A stretch of 64,000 nt of DNA from Meishania sp964351985 (lineage in GTDB: Bacteria > Bacteroidota > Bacteroidia > Flavobacteriales > Flavobacteriaceae): assembly GCA_964351985.1 (NCBI GenBank), contig CAYGPR010000006.1, positions 57,949-121,948 on the forward strand, in the 5' to 3' direction. The translations under genes were made by a program, and so were the position numbers. Under the pieces are notes generated by a model. It was given only the letters and a program-made list of their open reading frames with translations, was not told the origin of the DNA and ran no database searches. Of the stretch, positions 44,711-52,783 are shown piece after piece (position 1 is the first letter of the stretch; every line of letters begins with the position of its first letter).

Positions 44711-44790
44711 TGAAGGTCTTCGATAAGCTCAGGCCGCCACTAAGGGAAATTTGAAGCAGGATGTCATGCTGAACCTGTCGAAGCATTTCG
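44711..44790. repeat. short palindromic intergenic repeat (CTTCGA..CAGG / CCTGTCGAAG type)
   Basis: CTTCGATAAGCTCAGG (44718-44733) faces TGTCATGCTGAACCTGTCGAAG at 44762-44783, whose CCTGTCGAAG is the imperfect inverse. It fills the symporter-acs gap. A copy of the right arm occurs at 54566-54586. Confidence 0.65.
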
Positions 44791-44815
44791 AATTCAAGCA
44801 TAAAATATTTATTAG

Positions 44816-46723
44816 ATGAGCAATTACCACATCAAACATTTAGAGGAATATTATCAAGTTTATCGAAAATCGGTCCGCAATCCCGAAGCTTTTTGGGAAG
44901 AAATTGCCGAAGAACATTTCGTCTGGCGAAAAAAGTGGGACAAGGTACTGAGCTGGGATTTCTCAAAACCCGAAATCAAGTGGTTCGAGGGTGCGAAGTT
45001 AAATATCACCGAAAATTGCCTAGATCGACATTTACCGACCCGTGGTAATAAGACCGCTATACTTTTTGAACCCAACGACCCGAAAGAAGAAGCTGAACAT
45101 ATCACCTATCGCCAACTACATGAACGGGTATGCCGGCTCGCCAATGTGTTGTTGGACAAAGGTGTCAAAAAAGGAGATCGTGTTTGCATCTACTTGCCCA
45201 TGATTCCTGAACTGGCGGTATCGCTATTGGCCTGTGCTCGCATCGGGGCGATTCATTCGGTGGTTTTTGCCGGATTTTCAGCTAACGCAATTTCTACCCG
45301 TATCAATGACTCCGATTGTAAAATGGTTATCTGTTCGGATGGATCTTATCGCGGAAATAAAACCATTGACCTAAAAGGAATTGTCGACAAGGCCTTGGAA
45401 GATTGTCCAGGAGTCAACACTGTATTGGTCGTTAAGCGAACGAACGGTGAAGTTGAAATGAAAGAGGGCAGAGACCATTGGCTACAACCTTTGCTTGATG
45501 ACTCCTATGCCGATTTAGTAGCCGAAATTATGGACGCCGAGGATCCACTTTTCATTCTGTACACCTCAGGGTCTACCGGAAAACCAAAAGGTATGGTCCA
45601 TACCATCGGAGGCTATATGGTTTACACGGCCTATACCTTCAAAAATGCATTTCAATATAAAGAAGATGATATCTACTGGTGTACGGCCGATATCGGATGG
45701 ATTACCGGACACTCCTATATCGTATACGGTCCATTGGCCAACGGAGCCACAACGCTCATGTTCGAAGGGGTTCCCTCCTACCCGGATTACGGACGTTTTT
45801 GGGAAGTCGTCGCAAAACACAAAGTGAATCAGTTTTATACCGCCCCGACCGCAATACGAGCTTTGGCCAAAGAGAGTTTGGATTTTGTGGAAAAACACGA
45901 TCTGTCAAGTCTAAAAGTCTTGGGTTCGGTGGGCGAACCGATCAATGAGGAAGCTTGGCATTGGTACAACAACAATATTGGAAAGAAACACAGCCCGATT
46001 ATCGATACTTGGTGGCAAACGGAAACGGGTGGAATGATGATTACTCCGATTCCGTATGTGACACCTACCACTCCGACTTATGCGACATTGCCCTTTATTG
46101 GTGTACAGCCCGCTTTGATGGATGAGGAAGGGAATGAAATCAAAGGCAACCAAGTTGATGGTCGCTTGTGTATCAAGTTTCCGTGGCCTTCGATCGCTAG
46201 AACCATCTGGGGAAATCATGATCGCTATCGAGACACCTATTTCTCAGCGTACAAAAACATGTATTTTACCGGGGATGGCGCCATGCGTGATGCAGTAGGC
46301 TATTACCGAATTACGGGCCGTGTCGATGATGTCATAATTGTTTCAGGGCATAATTTAGGAACTGCTCCAATCGAAGATTCCATCAACGAGCACCCAGCCG
46401 TCGCTGAAAGTGCAATCGTTGGCTTCCCGCACGATGTCAAGGGGAATGCACTTTATGGTTATGTAATTCTTAAGGAGGTCGGCGAAACTCGAGACCGCGA
46501 CAACCTAAGAAAAGAAATCAACCAACAGATTACCGAACAAATCGGACCCATCGCCAAGCTGGATAAAATTCAATTCGTATCAGGACTTCCTAAAACCCGT
46601 AGTGGAAAAATTATGCGGCGCATCCTTCGGAAAATTGCTTCCAAGGATACTTCTAATTTGGGCGATACCAGTACGCTTTTAAATCCTGAGGTTGTTAAAG
46701 AGATTATGGACAATGCCTTGTAA
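44816..46723 (+). CDS. acs: acetyl-CoA synthetase (AMP-forming)
   Basis: Converts acetate, ATP and CoA to acetyl-CoA. The 635 aa show the ATP motif LYTSGSTGKPKGMVH, the AMP/acetyl site DTWWQTETGGMM, ARIGAIHSVVFAGFS, and the C-terminal SGKIMRRILRKIA whose Lys is the acetyl-regulated residue in the family. Length and motifs are normal. It starts after a palindromic repeat, 131 bp downstream of the symporter, so it may be in the same operon or separately expressed. Confidence 0.97.
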   Translation: MSNYHIKHLEEYYQVYRKSVRNPEAFWEEIAEEHFVWRKKWDKVLSWDFSKPEIKWFEGAKLNITENCLDRHLPTRGNKTAILFEPNDPKEEAEHITYRQLHERVCRLANVLLDKGVKKGDRVCIYLPMIPELAVSLLACARIGAIHSVVFAGFSANAISTRINDSDCKMVICSDGSYRGNKTIDLKGIVDKALEDCPGVNTVLVVKRTNGEVEMKEGRDHWLQPLLDDSYADLVAEIMDAEDPLFILYTSGSTGKPKGMVHTIGGYMVYTAYTFKNAFQYKEDDIYWCTADIGWITGHSYIVYGPLANGATTLMFEGVPSYPDYGRFWEVVAKHKVNQFYTAPTAIRALAKESLDFVEKHDLSSLKVLGSVGEPINEEAWHWYNNNIGKKHSPIIDTWWQTETGGMMITPIPYVTPTTPTYATLPFIGVQPALMDEEGNEIKGNQVDGRLCIKFPWPSIARTIWGNHDRYRDTYFSAYKNMYFTGDGAMRDAVGYYRITGRVDDVIIVSGHNLGTAPIEDSINEHPAVAESAIVGFPHDVKGNALYGYVILKEVGETRDRDNLRKEINQQITEQIGPIAKLDKIQFVSGLPKTRSGKIMRRILRKIASKDTSNLGDTSTLLNPEVVKEIMDNAL

Positions 46724-46824
46724 TACGTCATTGCGAGAGGAGCGTGGCAATCTTACCATGGGAGCACCAATCAACAGATTGCAGCGCTACGTTGGCTTAC
46801 AGCCTACTCCGCTCGCAATTACGT
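46724..46824. repeat. palindromic intergenic repeat (CGTCATTGCGAG..CTCGCAATTACG)
   Basis: ACGTCATTGCGAG (46725-46737) and CTCGCAATTACGT (46812-46824) are inverted with one mismatch, and the interior carries further pieces (GGCAATCTT, GATTGCAGCGCTACG). This 100-bp foldback closes the gap between the convergent acs and exporter genes and may end both transcripts. It resembles a widespread GTCATTGCGAGG dispersed repeat. Confidence 0.7.
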
Positions 46825-46831
46825 TTCTATT

Positions 46832-48046
46832 TTACCGCAACTCCCGCACAAAAGCATTTCTCTTGGCAAAAGCACTAAAAATAGCAAGCGAAAGCAATCC
46901 GCAAATGGCCAAGCCCACGAAAAGCGGCCATACCGTATCTTGAACAAAACTTCCGATATAATTGGCGATGGGTACGGCTAGCACGGTAGAGACGAATCCG
47001 TTGATGGCGGCACCGATACCTGCGATATGGCCGATAGGTTCCATGGCGATGGATCGAAAATTACCCCAAAGAAACCCCAAACAAAAGAATTGAACGGAGA
47101 GAAATGCGGTCAAAACCAGAACACTAGGGTTGGGTTTGTTCCAAAAAATACCAACATATAAAAGGGCAATCAAGCAAAAAGCCACAAGTGCCATAAAAGA
47201 AAGTCTTCGCATTCCGAAACGTAAGACTAACGTACCATTTAAAAAAGTGGAGAGCCCAATGGAAATCGCCAAGCCTGCGAAAATATAGGGAAATTGTTCT
47301 GGTAGCCCATATTGATCTTCAAAGACATGTTGTGAAGCGCTTAAATATACCAGAAATGCACCCGTTACAAATCCGGAAATAAAGGTAAACGCAACGGTCT
47401 CTCTATGTTTCAAAAATTCAATAAGACCTTTGACGAAAACACTTCCCGAAAACGGAACCTTATATTCAGGTCTAAGGGTTTCAACTTGACGTTTCCAAAA
47501 CCAAATTCCAACTATAAGCGCGAAAAATAATTGCATATAGAAAATCCCTTCCCATCCGAAGGCATCCAATATCCATTTTCCAATGGCGGGTGCCACAACA
47601 GGAATCAGAATGAAAAAGGCCGTCACGAAAGACATCACCCGGGCCATATAATCGCCCTTGTAGGTGTCACGTATTATCGATATTGCCATCGTTCGTGGGG
47701 CAGAGAGTGCAATACCTTGTAAAATGCGTCCCGCCACCATAATTTCCAAAGATGGGGCAAGCACACAGATGACGCTCGCGACAACGAACAAAATAAAACC
47801 GGAATAGACAATCGGTTTTCTGCCTAAACTATCCGATAAAGGTCCGAAAAATAACTGGCCGACGCCCAGTCCCAAAAAAATCATGGTAATCAAAAGCTGA
47901 TTATCAGTGGGATCGAGACTGTTTATGGAAACTCCAATTTGTGAAATGGCCGGCAGAATCGCATCGATGGCCAATGCCACAATGGACATTAAAGCGGCCA
48001 TTAAGGCAACAAATTCAAAATTCGGTTTTGCATTTTGGTTTTGCAT
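46832..48046 (-). CDS. Bcr/CflA-type MFS multidrug efflux transporter
   Basis: 404-aa major facilitator with 12 predicted membrane segments. The first helix ends LPAISQIGVSIN and the loop 2-3 signature is FFGPLSDSLGRKPIVYSGF, with RILQGIALSAPRTMAISIIRDTY in motif C region, as in the drug:H+ antiporter-1 Bcr/CflA subfamily. The substrate is unknown. It converges with acs through a palindromic repeat and is followed on its 5' side by 318 bp of non-coding DNA. The ATG at 48046 is the only good start. Confidence 0.9.
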   Translation of the reverse strand: MQNQNAKPNFEFVALMAALMSIVALAIDAILPAISQIGVSINSLDPTDNQLLITMIFLGLGVGQLFFGPLSDSLGRKPIVYSGFILFVVASVICVLAPSLEIMVAGRILQGIALSAPRTMAISIIRDTYKGDYMARVMSFVTAFFILIPVVAPAIGKWILDAFGWEGIFYMQLFFALIVGIWFWKRQVETLRPEYKVPFSGSVFVKGLIEFLKHRETVAFTFISGFVTGAFLVYLSASQHVFEDQYGLPEQFPYIFAGLAISIGLSTFLNGTLVLRFGMRRLSFMALVAFCLIALLYVGIFWNKPNPSVLVLTAFLSVQFFCLGFLWGNFRSIAMEPIGHIAGIGAAINGFVSTVLAVPIANYIGSFVQDTVWPLFVGLAICGLLSLAIFSAFAKRNAFVRELR

Positions 48047-48364
48047 CCGGCAAAAGTAGTTATAGGGATCGGCAACTAAAATGGAATTGTTGGATTATTT
48101 TTTCCCTTTTGTATTATGGTTCACTCCTCCGGCCTAGTGTCAAGAAACAAGTGCATGGAAACAAGACTGCTTATTGTTTGATGAAAAAAAGTCTTGGATC
48201 TTGTTTCTTGCAACGATGGAGTCTAGATTCCTTCAGTAAACAACCTCGGGGCAAACCCACCAGGCATTCGAAAGAAAATAATATTAAAATTTTGAGGCAA
48301 GCCTTGGAGCATTTAAATCTAGATTATCGAGTAAATATGTACTTTTGAAAAAAATTTGTCCAGA
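48047..48364. other. 318-bp intergenic region with a foldback and the udk promoter
   Basis: CAAGAAACAAG (48142-48152) and CTTGTTTCTTG (48200-48210) are perfect inverted arms around a nested CAAGACT/AGTCTTG pair, giving a 69-bp foldback. The udk -7 box is at 48340-48347. The rest shows no coding signal on either strand; a short open frame overlapping the exporter start is not a gene. Confidence 0.6.
48340..48347 (+). promoter_or_regulatory. -7 box for udk
   Basis: TACTTTTG matches TAnnTTTG exactly, 17 bp upstream of the ATG at 48365, implying a leader of about 13 nt. Confidence 0.55.
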
Positions 48365-48973
48365 ATGTTGATTATAGGAATTGCTGGAGGCACGGGCTGC
48401 GGAAAGACAACGGTGGTCAACCAGATCATTAACGAACTGCCTCATGAAGAGGTAGGTGTGATTTCCCAAGATTCCTATTACAACGATCTCTCACATCTTA
48501 CCTTAGAAGAACGTCGAAAGACGAATTTTGATCATCCGAAGTCCATTGACTTTGAATTATTGGAAGAACACTTGGGCCTTTTGCGTAAGGGAAAGTCCAT
48601 AGAACAACCTGTCTATTCTTTTTTGGAATGCAATCGAACGGAAAAAACGATTCTCACCCACCCTAGCAAAGTAATGATCGTTGAGGGTATCCTCATTTTG
48701 ACCAATGCTAGAATCCGCGAGATGATGGATATTAAAATCTACGTGCATGCCGATTCAGACGAGCGGCTTATCCGCAGATTAAAAAGAGATGTCAACGAAC
48801 GCGGATGGAACTTGGATGAAACCTTGGACAAGTACCAGAACAACATAAAACCCATGCACGAACAATTTATCGAACCTACAAAAGAATATGCCGATATTAT
48901 TATTCCGAACAATAAATACAACACTGTCGCAGTTGATATTGTACGTACCATCATCAACGAAAAATTGTCCTAA
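48365..48973 (+). CDS. udk: uridine kinase
   Basis: 202-aa cytoplasmic kinase phosphorylating uridine and cytidine (pyrimidine salvage). P-loop GIAGGTGCGKTT (about 5-16), the uridine-binding DSYYNDLSHLTLEER and DHPKSIDFELL, and the lid-region RRLKRDVNERG are all present. The ATG at 48365 is preferred to a TTG at 48356, which lies too close to the -7 box. The next gene begins 6 bp after its stop. Confidence 0.96.
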   Translation: MLIIGIAGGTGCGKTTVVNQIINELPHEEVGVISQDSYYNDLSHLTLEERRKTNFDHPKSIDFELLEEHLGLLRKGKSIEQPVYSFLECNRTEKTILTHPSKVMIVEGILILTNARIREMMDIKIYVHADSDERLIRRLKRDVNERGWNLDETLDKYQNNIKPMHEQFIEPTKEYADIIIPNNKYNTVAVDIVRTIINEKLS

Positions 48974-48979
48974 AAATAT

Positions 48980-49312
48980 ATGGGATTCAAGGATTTAAAA
49001 AAGAAAAAATGGTTCAGTCTTATGACCAATGTCTACGTATTGGTATTGACCGCTTTTCTCGTTTGGATGGTTTTTTTCGATACCAATTCACTATTGATAC
49101 ACCTTGAACTGCGCAAGCAGATAAAGACTCTTGAAAAACAACAAGAATTCCTACGAGAAGAAATCGCCAAGGATAAACTGATCATCGAAAAACTCTCCGA
49201 TGAAAAAGAACTCGAAAAGTTTGCTCGGGAAGAGTATTACCTGAAGAAAAAAAACGAAGAAATTTACCTCATCGAATATGAGGACAGTTTGAAACTTGAA
49301 GAGAAAGATTAA
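48980..49312 (+). CDS. FtsB/DivIC-like septum formation protein
   Basis: 110-aa bitopic membrane protein of the DivIC/FtsB family, part of the FtsQLB divisome subcomplex. A basic N-terminus (MGFKDLKKKKW) precedes one membrane segment (about 17-35: VYVLVLTAFLVWMVFF), then a periplasmic coiled coil (about 40-75, heptads with LEKQQEFLREEIAKDK) and the family tail EKFAREEYYLKKKNEEIYLI. Likely coexpressed with udk (6 bp gap). Confidence 0.9.
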   Translation: MGFKDLKKKKWFSLMTNVYVLVLTAFLVWMVFFDTNSLLIHLELRKQIKTLEKQQEFLREEIAKDKLIIEKLSDEKELEKFAREEYYLKKKNEEIYLIEYEDSLKLEEKD

Positions 49313-49522
49313 TAGCCATCGGCATTAGCAGAGAGAAGTCTTTGAATAATTTCATCAACTTCTGAACCTATTAACTTCTCAACCATTTTTTGCCTCCACT
49401 TGAACTTTTTTCCTCTTAACAAACTTTAACGCCAGAACGCTAAGTTATTCACTTTGTGTTAACAAAATGGTTTCCCTTGCATCGTAAATAATCGTATTTT
49501 TACCCCCTAACGTATGAGGCTA

Positions 49523-50296
49523 ATGGGCAAAATCATTGCTATTGCAAATCAGAAGGGCGGGGTCGGAAAAACGACTACAACGGTTAATTTGGCAGCCTCC
49601 TTAGGTGTGTTGGAAAAGAAAGTCTTGTTGATCGATGCGGATCCCCAGGCCAATGCAACTTCAGGGTTGGGCATTGATGTCGATGGTGTTGAAATGGGTA
49701 CCTATCAGATGGTTGAGCACTCCAAAAGCGCATCTGAAACCATAATACAGACCTCATCTCCCAATGTTGATTTGATTCCTTCCCATATCGACTTAGTGGC
49801 CATAGAAATCGAATTGGTCGACAAGGATCGCAGGGAATATATGATGAAAGAAGCCATTTCTGAACTCAAGAAAACCTACGATTATATCCTAATCGACTGT
49901 GCCCCTTCATTAGGTCTTTTGACCTTAAACGCCCTAACTGCTGCCGACTCGGTAATTATTCCGATTCAATGCGAGTATTTTGCGTTAGAAGGTTTAGGAA
50001 AATTGCTCAATACCATAAAAAGTATCCAGAAAATCCATAATCCCGATTTGGATATCGAGGGGATGCTGCTCACCATGTACGATTCTAGGTTACGGCTTTC
50101 AAATCAGGTCGTTCAAGAAGTACGTAAACATTTTGGAGATATGGTCTTCGATACGATAATACAACGTAACGTAAGGTTGAGCGAGGCTCCTAGCTACGGG
50201 GAAAGTATCATTAAATACGATTCAACTAGTAAAGGTGCCGCCAACTATCTTAACATGGCGAACGAAGTCGTTCAGAAAAACAAGCAAACCGTATAG
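49523..50296 (+). CDS. parA: chromosome-partitioning ATPase ParA/Soj
   Basis: ParA ATPase that segregates the chromosome origin with ParB. Deviant Walker A KGGVGKTTTTVNLAASL (11-27), Walker A' DADPQANATSGLG and Walker B DYILIDCAPSLGLLT are canonical. I prefer the ATG at 49523 (MGKIIAIANQ), which matches the usual ParA N-terminus; an ATG 9 bp earlier at 49514 is possible. TATTTTTA near 49494 is one mismatch from the -7 consensus. It is followed by parB after 4 bp. No parS site was recognised near by. Confidence 0.96.
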   Translation: MGKIIAIANQKGGVGKTTTTVNLAASLGVLEKKVLLIDADPQANATSGLGIDVDGVEMGTYQMVEHSKSASETIIQTSSPNVDLIPSHIDLVAIEIELVDKDRREYMMKEAISELKKTYDYILIDCAPSLGLLTLNALTAADSVIIPIQCEYFALEGLGKLLNTIKSIQKIHNPDLDIEGMLLTMYDSRLRLSNQVVQEVRKHFGDMVFDTIIQRNVRLSEAPSYGESIIKYDSTSKGAANYLNMANEVVQKNKQTV

Positions 50297-50300
50297 ATAG

Positions 50301-51203
50301 ATGGCCAAAGCAACACGAAAACAAGCACTGGGCAGAGGGCTTTCCGCATTGTTGAAAGACCCTGAGAATGATATTAATTCTGCCTCCGACAAAAATGCCG
50401 ACAAGGTCGTTGGAAATATCGTGGAACTCGATATTGAGGCCATAGAGGTAAATCCATTTCAGCCTCGTTCCAACTTCAATGATGAAGCACTCCAAGAATT
50501 AGCGACTTCCATAAAGGAACTGGGTGTCATTCAACCCATCACCGTGCGTAAACTGGATTTCAATACCTTCCAATTGGTTTCTGGCGAAAGACGTTTTAGG
50601 GCTTCGAAATTAGTTGGTCTAGAAACGATTCCCGCATATATCCGTATTGCCAATGACCAAGAATCTCTAGAAATGGCATTGGTGGAGAATATCCAACGCC
50701 AAGATCTAGATCCCATTGAAATTGCATTGTCATACCAGCGTTTGATCGACGAAATCAAATTGACACAAGAAAAATTGAGTGACCGTGTGGGCAAAAAGCG
50801 TTCTACCATAGCCAACTATATGCGATTGTTAAAGTTAGATCCCATCATCCAAACCGGAATACGAGACGGGTTTGTAAGTATGGGGCACGGCAGAGCCTTG
50901 GTCAATATTGATTCAAAAGAAGACCAAATCGAACTTTATGAGAAAATTGTTGGTGAAAACCTTTCGGTACGTGACACCGAACAGGCCGTCAAGAATTACC
51001 ATCATCGTGGCATTACCGCCACTACGAAAAGTGCAAAAAAAAACACGCCCGATTTTGCGAAGAAAGCGATTAGCGAGTTGACCGATCATTTAGAAGTAAA
51101 GGTCGCCATAAGTACCTCTGGTAATGGCAAAGGTAAAATCGCAATTCCATTTAACTCGCCCGAAGAATTCCAACGTATCAAAAAAATAATTATAGGTGGG
51201 TAA
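50301..51203 (+). CDS. parB: ParB/Spo0J chromosome-partitioning CTPase
   Basis: 300-aa ParB. Box I (CTP-binding nuclease-like domain) reads IEVNPFQPRSNFN and Box II SGERRFRASKLVG; NIQRQDLDPIE leads to the helix-turn-helix LSDRVGKKRSTIANYMRLLKL that binds parS, and the C-terminal dimerisation region ends FQRIKKIIIGG. It follows parA by 4 bp and its last 8 bp overlap the GTG start of the DUF5683 gene. Confidence 0.96.
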   Translation: MAKATRKQALGRGLSALLKDPENDINSASDKNADKVVGNIVELDIEAIEVNPFQPRSNFNDEALQELATSIKELGVIQPITVRKLDFNTFQLVSGERRFRASKLVGLETIPAYIRIANDQESLEMALVENIQRQDLDPIEIALSYQRLIDEIKLTQEKLSDRVGKKRSTIANYMRLLKLDPIIQTGIRDGFVSMGHGRALVNIDSKEDQIELYEKIVGENLSVRDTEQAVKNYHHRGITATTKSAKKNTPDFAKKAISELTDHLEVKVAISTSGNGKGKIAIPFNSPEEFQRIKKIIIGG

Positions 51204-51864
51204 AAACCTATTCATACTCGTTTTTTTCTTTCTTTTTGCTATATCGGCCATGGCTCAGGAAAAGAAGGAGGTTACCAAAAAACCGGAACAAAACCAAGAA
51301 GTCGATTCACTTCAGGCCAATCTTCAAAAGAAAGGTATTCGAGTTCAAGATTCTCTGATTGTAGAACGAAAACCCATTAATCCGTTGGCACCCAGTAAGG
51401 CCGCTTTCTATTCTGCCGTCTTACCGGGACTAGGGCAGATTTACAATAAAAGATATTGGAAGGTGCCTATCGTATACGCGGTTATTGGCACCGGGGTATA
51501 TGCATATCTATGGAACGATGAAAAATATAAAGACTACCGCGACGCATTCAGAAGAAGACAGGCCGGTTTTACGGATGACGAGTTCTGGGATGCCCGAAAC
51601 CCAGGTGGAGAAATTCCAGATACACCCGATTTATCGACCGATGCGCTACAAGATGCACAGGAACGTTTTCAAAGAGATCGCGACTTGGCGCTTTTGGTAA
51701 CGATTGCTATGTATGCCCTAAATGTAGTCGATGCCAATGTAGATGCCCATCTCAAACAATTCAATATAGATGATGATTTGAGTTTGGACATGCGACCTTA
51801 CCTCGATTTGGACCCAATTAGCAATAACCCAAGTTATGGTTTGGCCTTTCTAATAAAATTTTAA
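51196..51864 (+). CDS. DUF5683 domain-containing exported/membrane protein
   Basis: 222-aa protein beginning with a GTG at 51196 that overlaps parB by 8 bp; no ATG precedes the signal peptide (MGKNLFILVFFFLFAISAMAQ). The core KAAFYSAVLPGLGQIYNKRYWKVPIVY (about 73-99) is the DUF5683 signature, followed by a hydrophobic segment and a second one near residue 170 (LALLVTIAMYALNVVDA). It is a conserved part of flavobacterial par-dapB-lepB clusters; function unknown. Confidence 0.85.
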   Translation: MGKNLFILVFFFLFAISAMAQEKKEVTKKPEQNQEVDSLQANLQKKGIRVQDSLIVERKPINPLAPSKAAFYSAVLPGLGQIYNKRYWKVPIVYAVIGTGVYAYLWNDEKYKDYRDAFRRRQAGFTDDEFWDARNPGGEIPDTPDLSTDALQDAQERFQRDRDLALLVTIAMYALNVVDANVDAHLKQFNIDDDLSLDMRPYLDLDPISNNPSYGLAFLIKF

Positions 51865-51866
51865 AG

Positions 51867-52568
51867 ATGAGAATAGGTTTGTTCGGATACGGAAAGATGG
51901 GGAAAATGATCGAGAAGTTAGCCCAAGAAAGAGGGCATACAATCGTCGCCCGTATCGACGTTGACACCGAGGAGATGAAGTTCGACGACATGGACGTCGC
52001 TATAGATTTCAGCACCCCTGATTCCGCCTTTGCCAATATAAGTGCCTGTATGGAACATGGCGTTCCGGTAATCTGTGGTACCACAGGATGGCTAAACAAG
52101 TATGACAGAGCCGTTTCAATCTGCGAGGAAAAGGGTGGAGCTTTTATTTATGCATCGAATTTCAGTCTGGGCGTAAATATCTTTTTTGATTTAAACGAAA
52201 AGCTCGCTAAAATGATGCAACCCCTAAAGCAGTATTCGGTTTCCATGGAAGAAATACATCATTCCCAAAAATTAGATGCACCGAGTGGCACGGCCATAAC
52301 CTTGGCAGAAGGCATTATCGAAAATTCGGAGTATAATTCTTGGAAACTCGATCATGCCGAGGAAAATGAAATCCCCATCGTTTCAAAAAGAACGGGTACG
52401 GTTCCGGGAACACACAGTATTTCATATAACAGTCAGGTAGACCAAATCGAAATAAAACATACCGCCCATAATCGCGAGGGATTTGCCTTAGGCGCGATTA
52501 TAGCGGCCGAGTGGATTATTGGTAAAAAGGGCGTATTTACGATGAAAGATGTGTTAAACCTTGGTTAA
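51867..52568 (+). CDS. dapB: 4-hydroxy-tetrahydrodipicolinate reductase
   Basis: DapB reduces HTPA with NAD(P)H in lysine/diaminopimelate synthesis, so it feeds peptidoglycan. The 233 aa begin with the nucleotide fold RIGLFGYGKMGKMIEKLA, carry the ICGTTGW loop, the SNFSLGVNIFF strand and the catalytic EEIHHSQKLDAPSGTA (His pair and Lys/Gly substrate loop). Starts 2 bp after the DUF5683 stop. Length is slightly below E. coli (273 aa) but normal for Bacteroidota. Confidence 0.96.
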   Translation: MRIGLFGYGKMGKMIEKLAQERGHTIVARIDVDTEEMKFDDMDVAIDFSTPDSAFANISACMEHGVPVICGTTGWLNKYDRAVSICEEKGGAFIYASNFSLGVNIFFDLNEKLAKMMQPLKQYSVSMEEIHHSQKLDAPSGTAITLAEGIIENSEYNSWKLDHAEENEIPIVSKRTGTVPGTHSISYNSQVDQIEIKHTAHNREGFALGAIIAAEWIIGKKGVFTMKDVLNLG

Positions 52569-52783
52569 CAATTGCAATATATCACCAAGAAAAATAGTTA
52601 ATTGCAGGTATTTGTTCGGCTAAATAAGATTTTACAAAGGCATAATTCGAATATCTCGGGGCAAGCGCGAGACATTAAAAGGAAATAACCTTCACCATTT
52701 CGAAGCAAGCCAGCCTTAACGGTACGGGAAGTTTCGGGGTAGTAAGCCCACTGGTGGGAACAAAAACAAACCATAAATCAAAC

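Noticed and set aside
47941..48348. 135-codon plus-strand frame across the exporter start
   Set aside because: It starts inside the exporter gene, crosses the foldback repeat, and lacks coding features.
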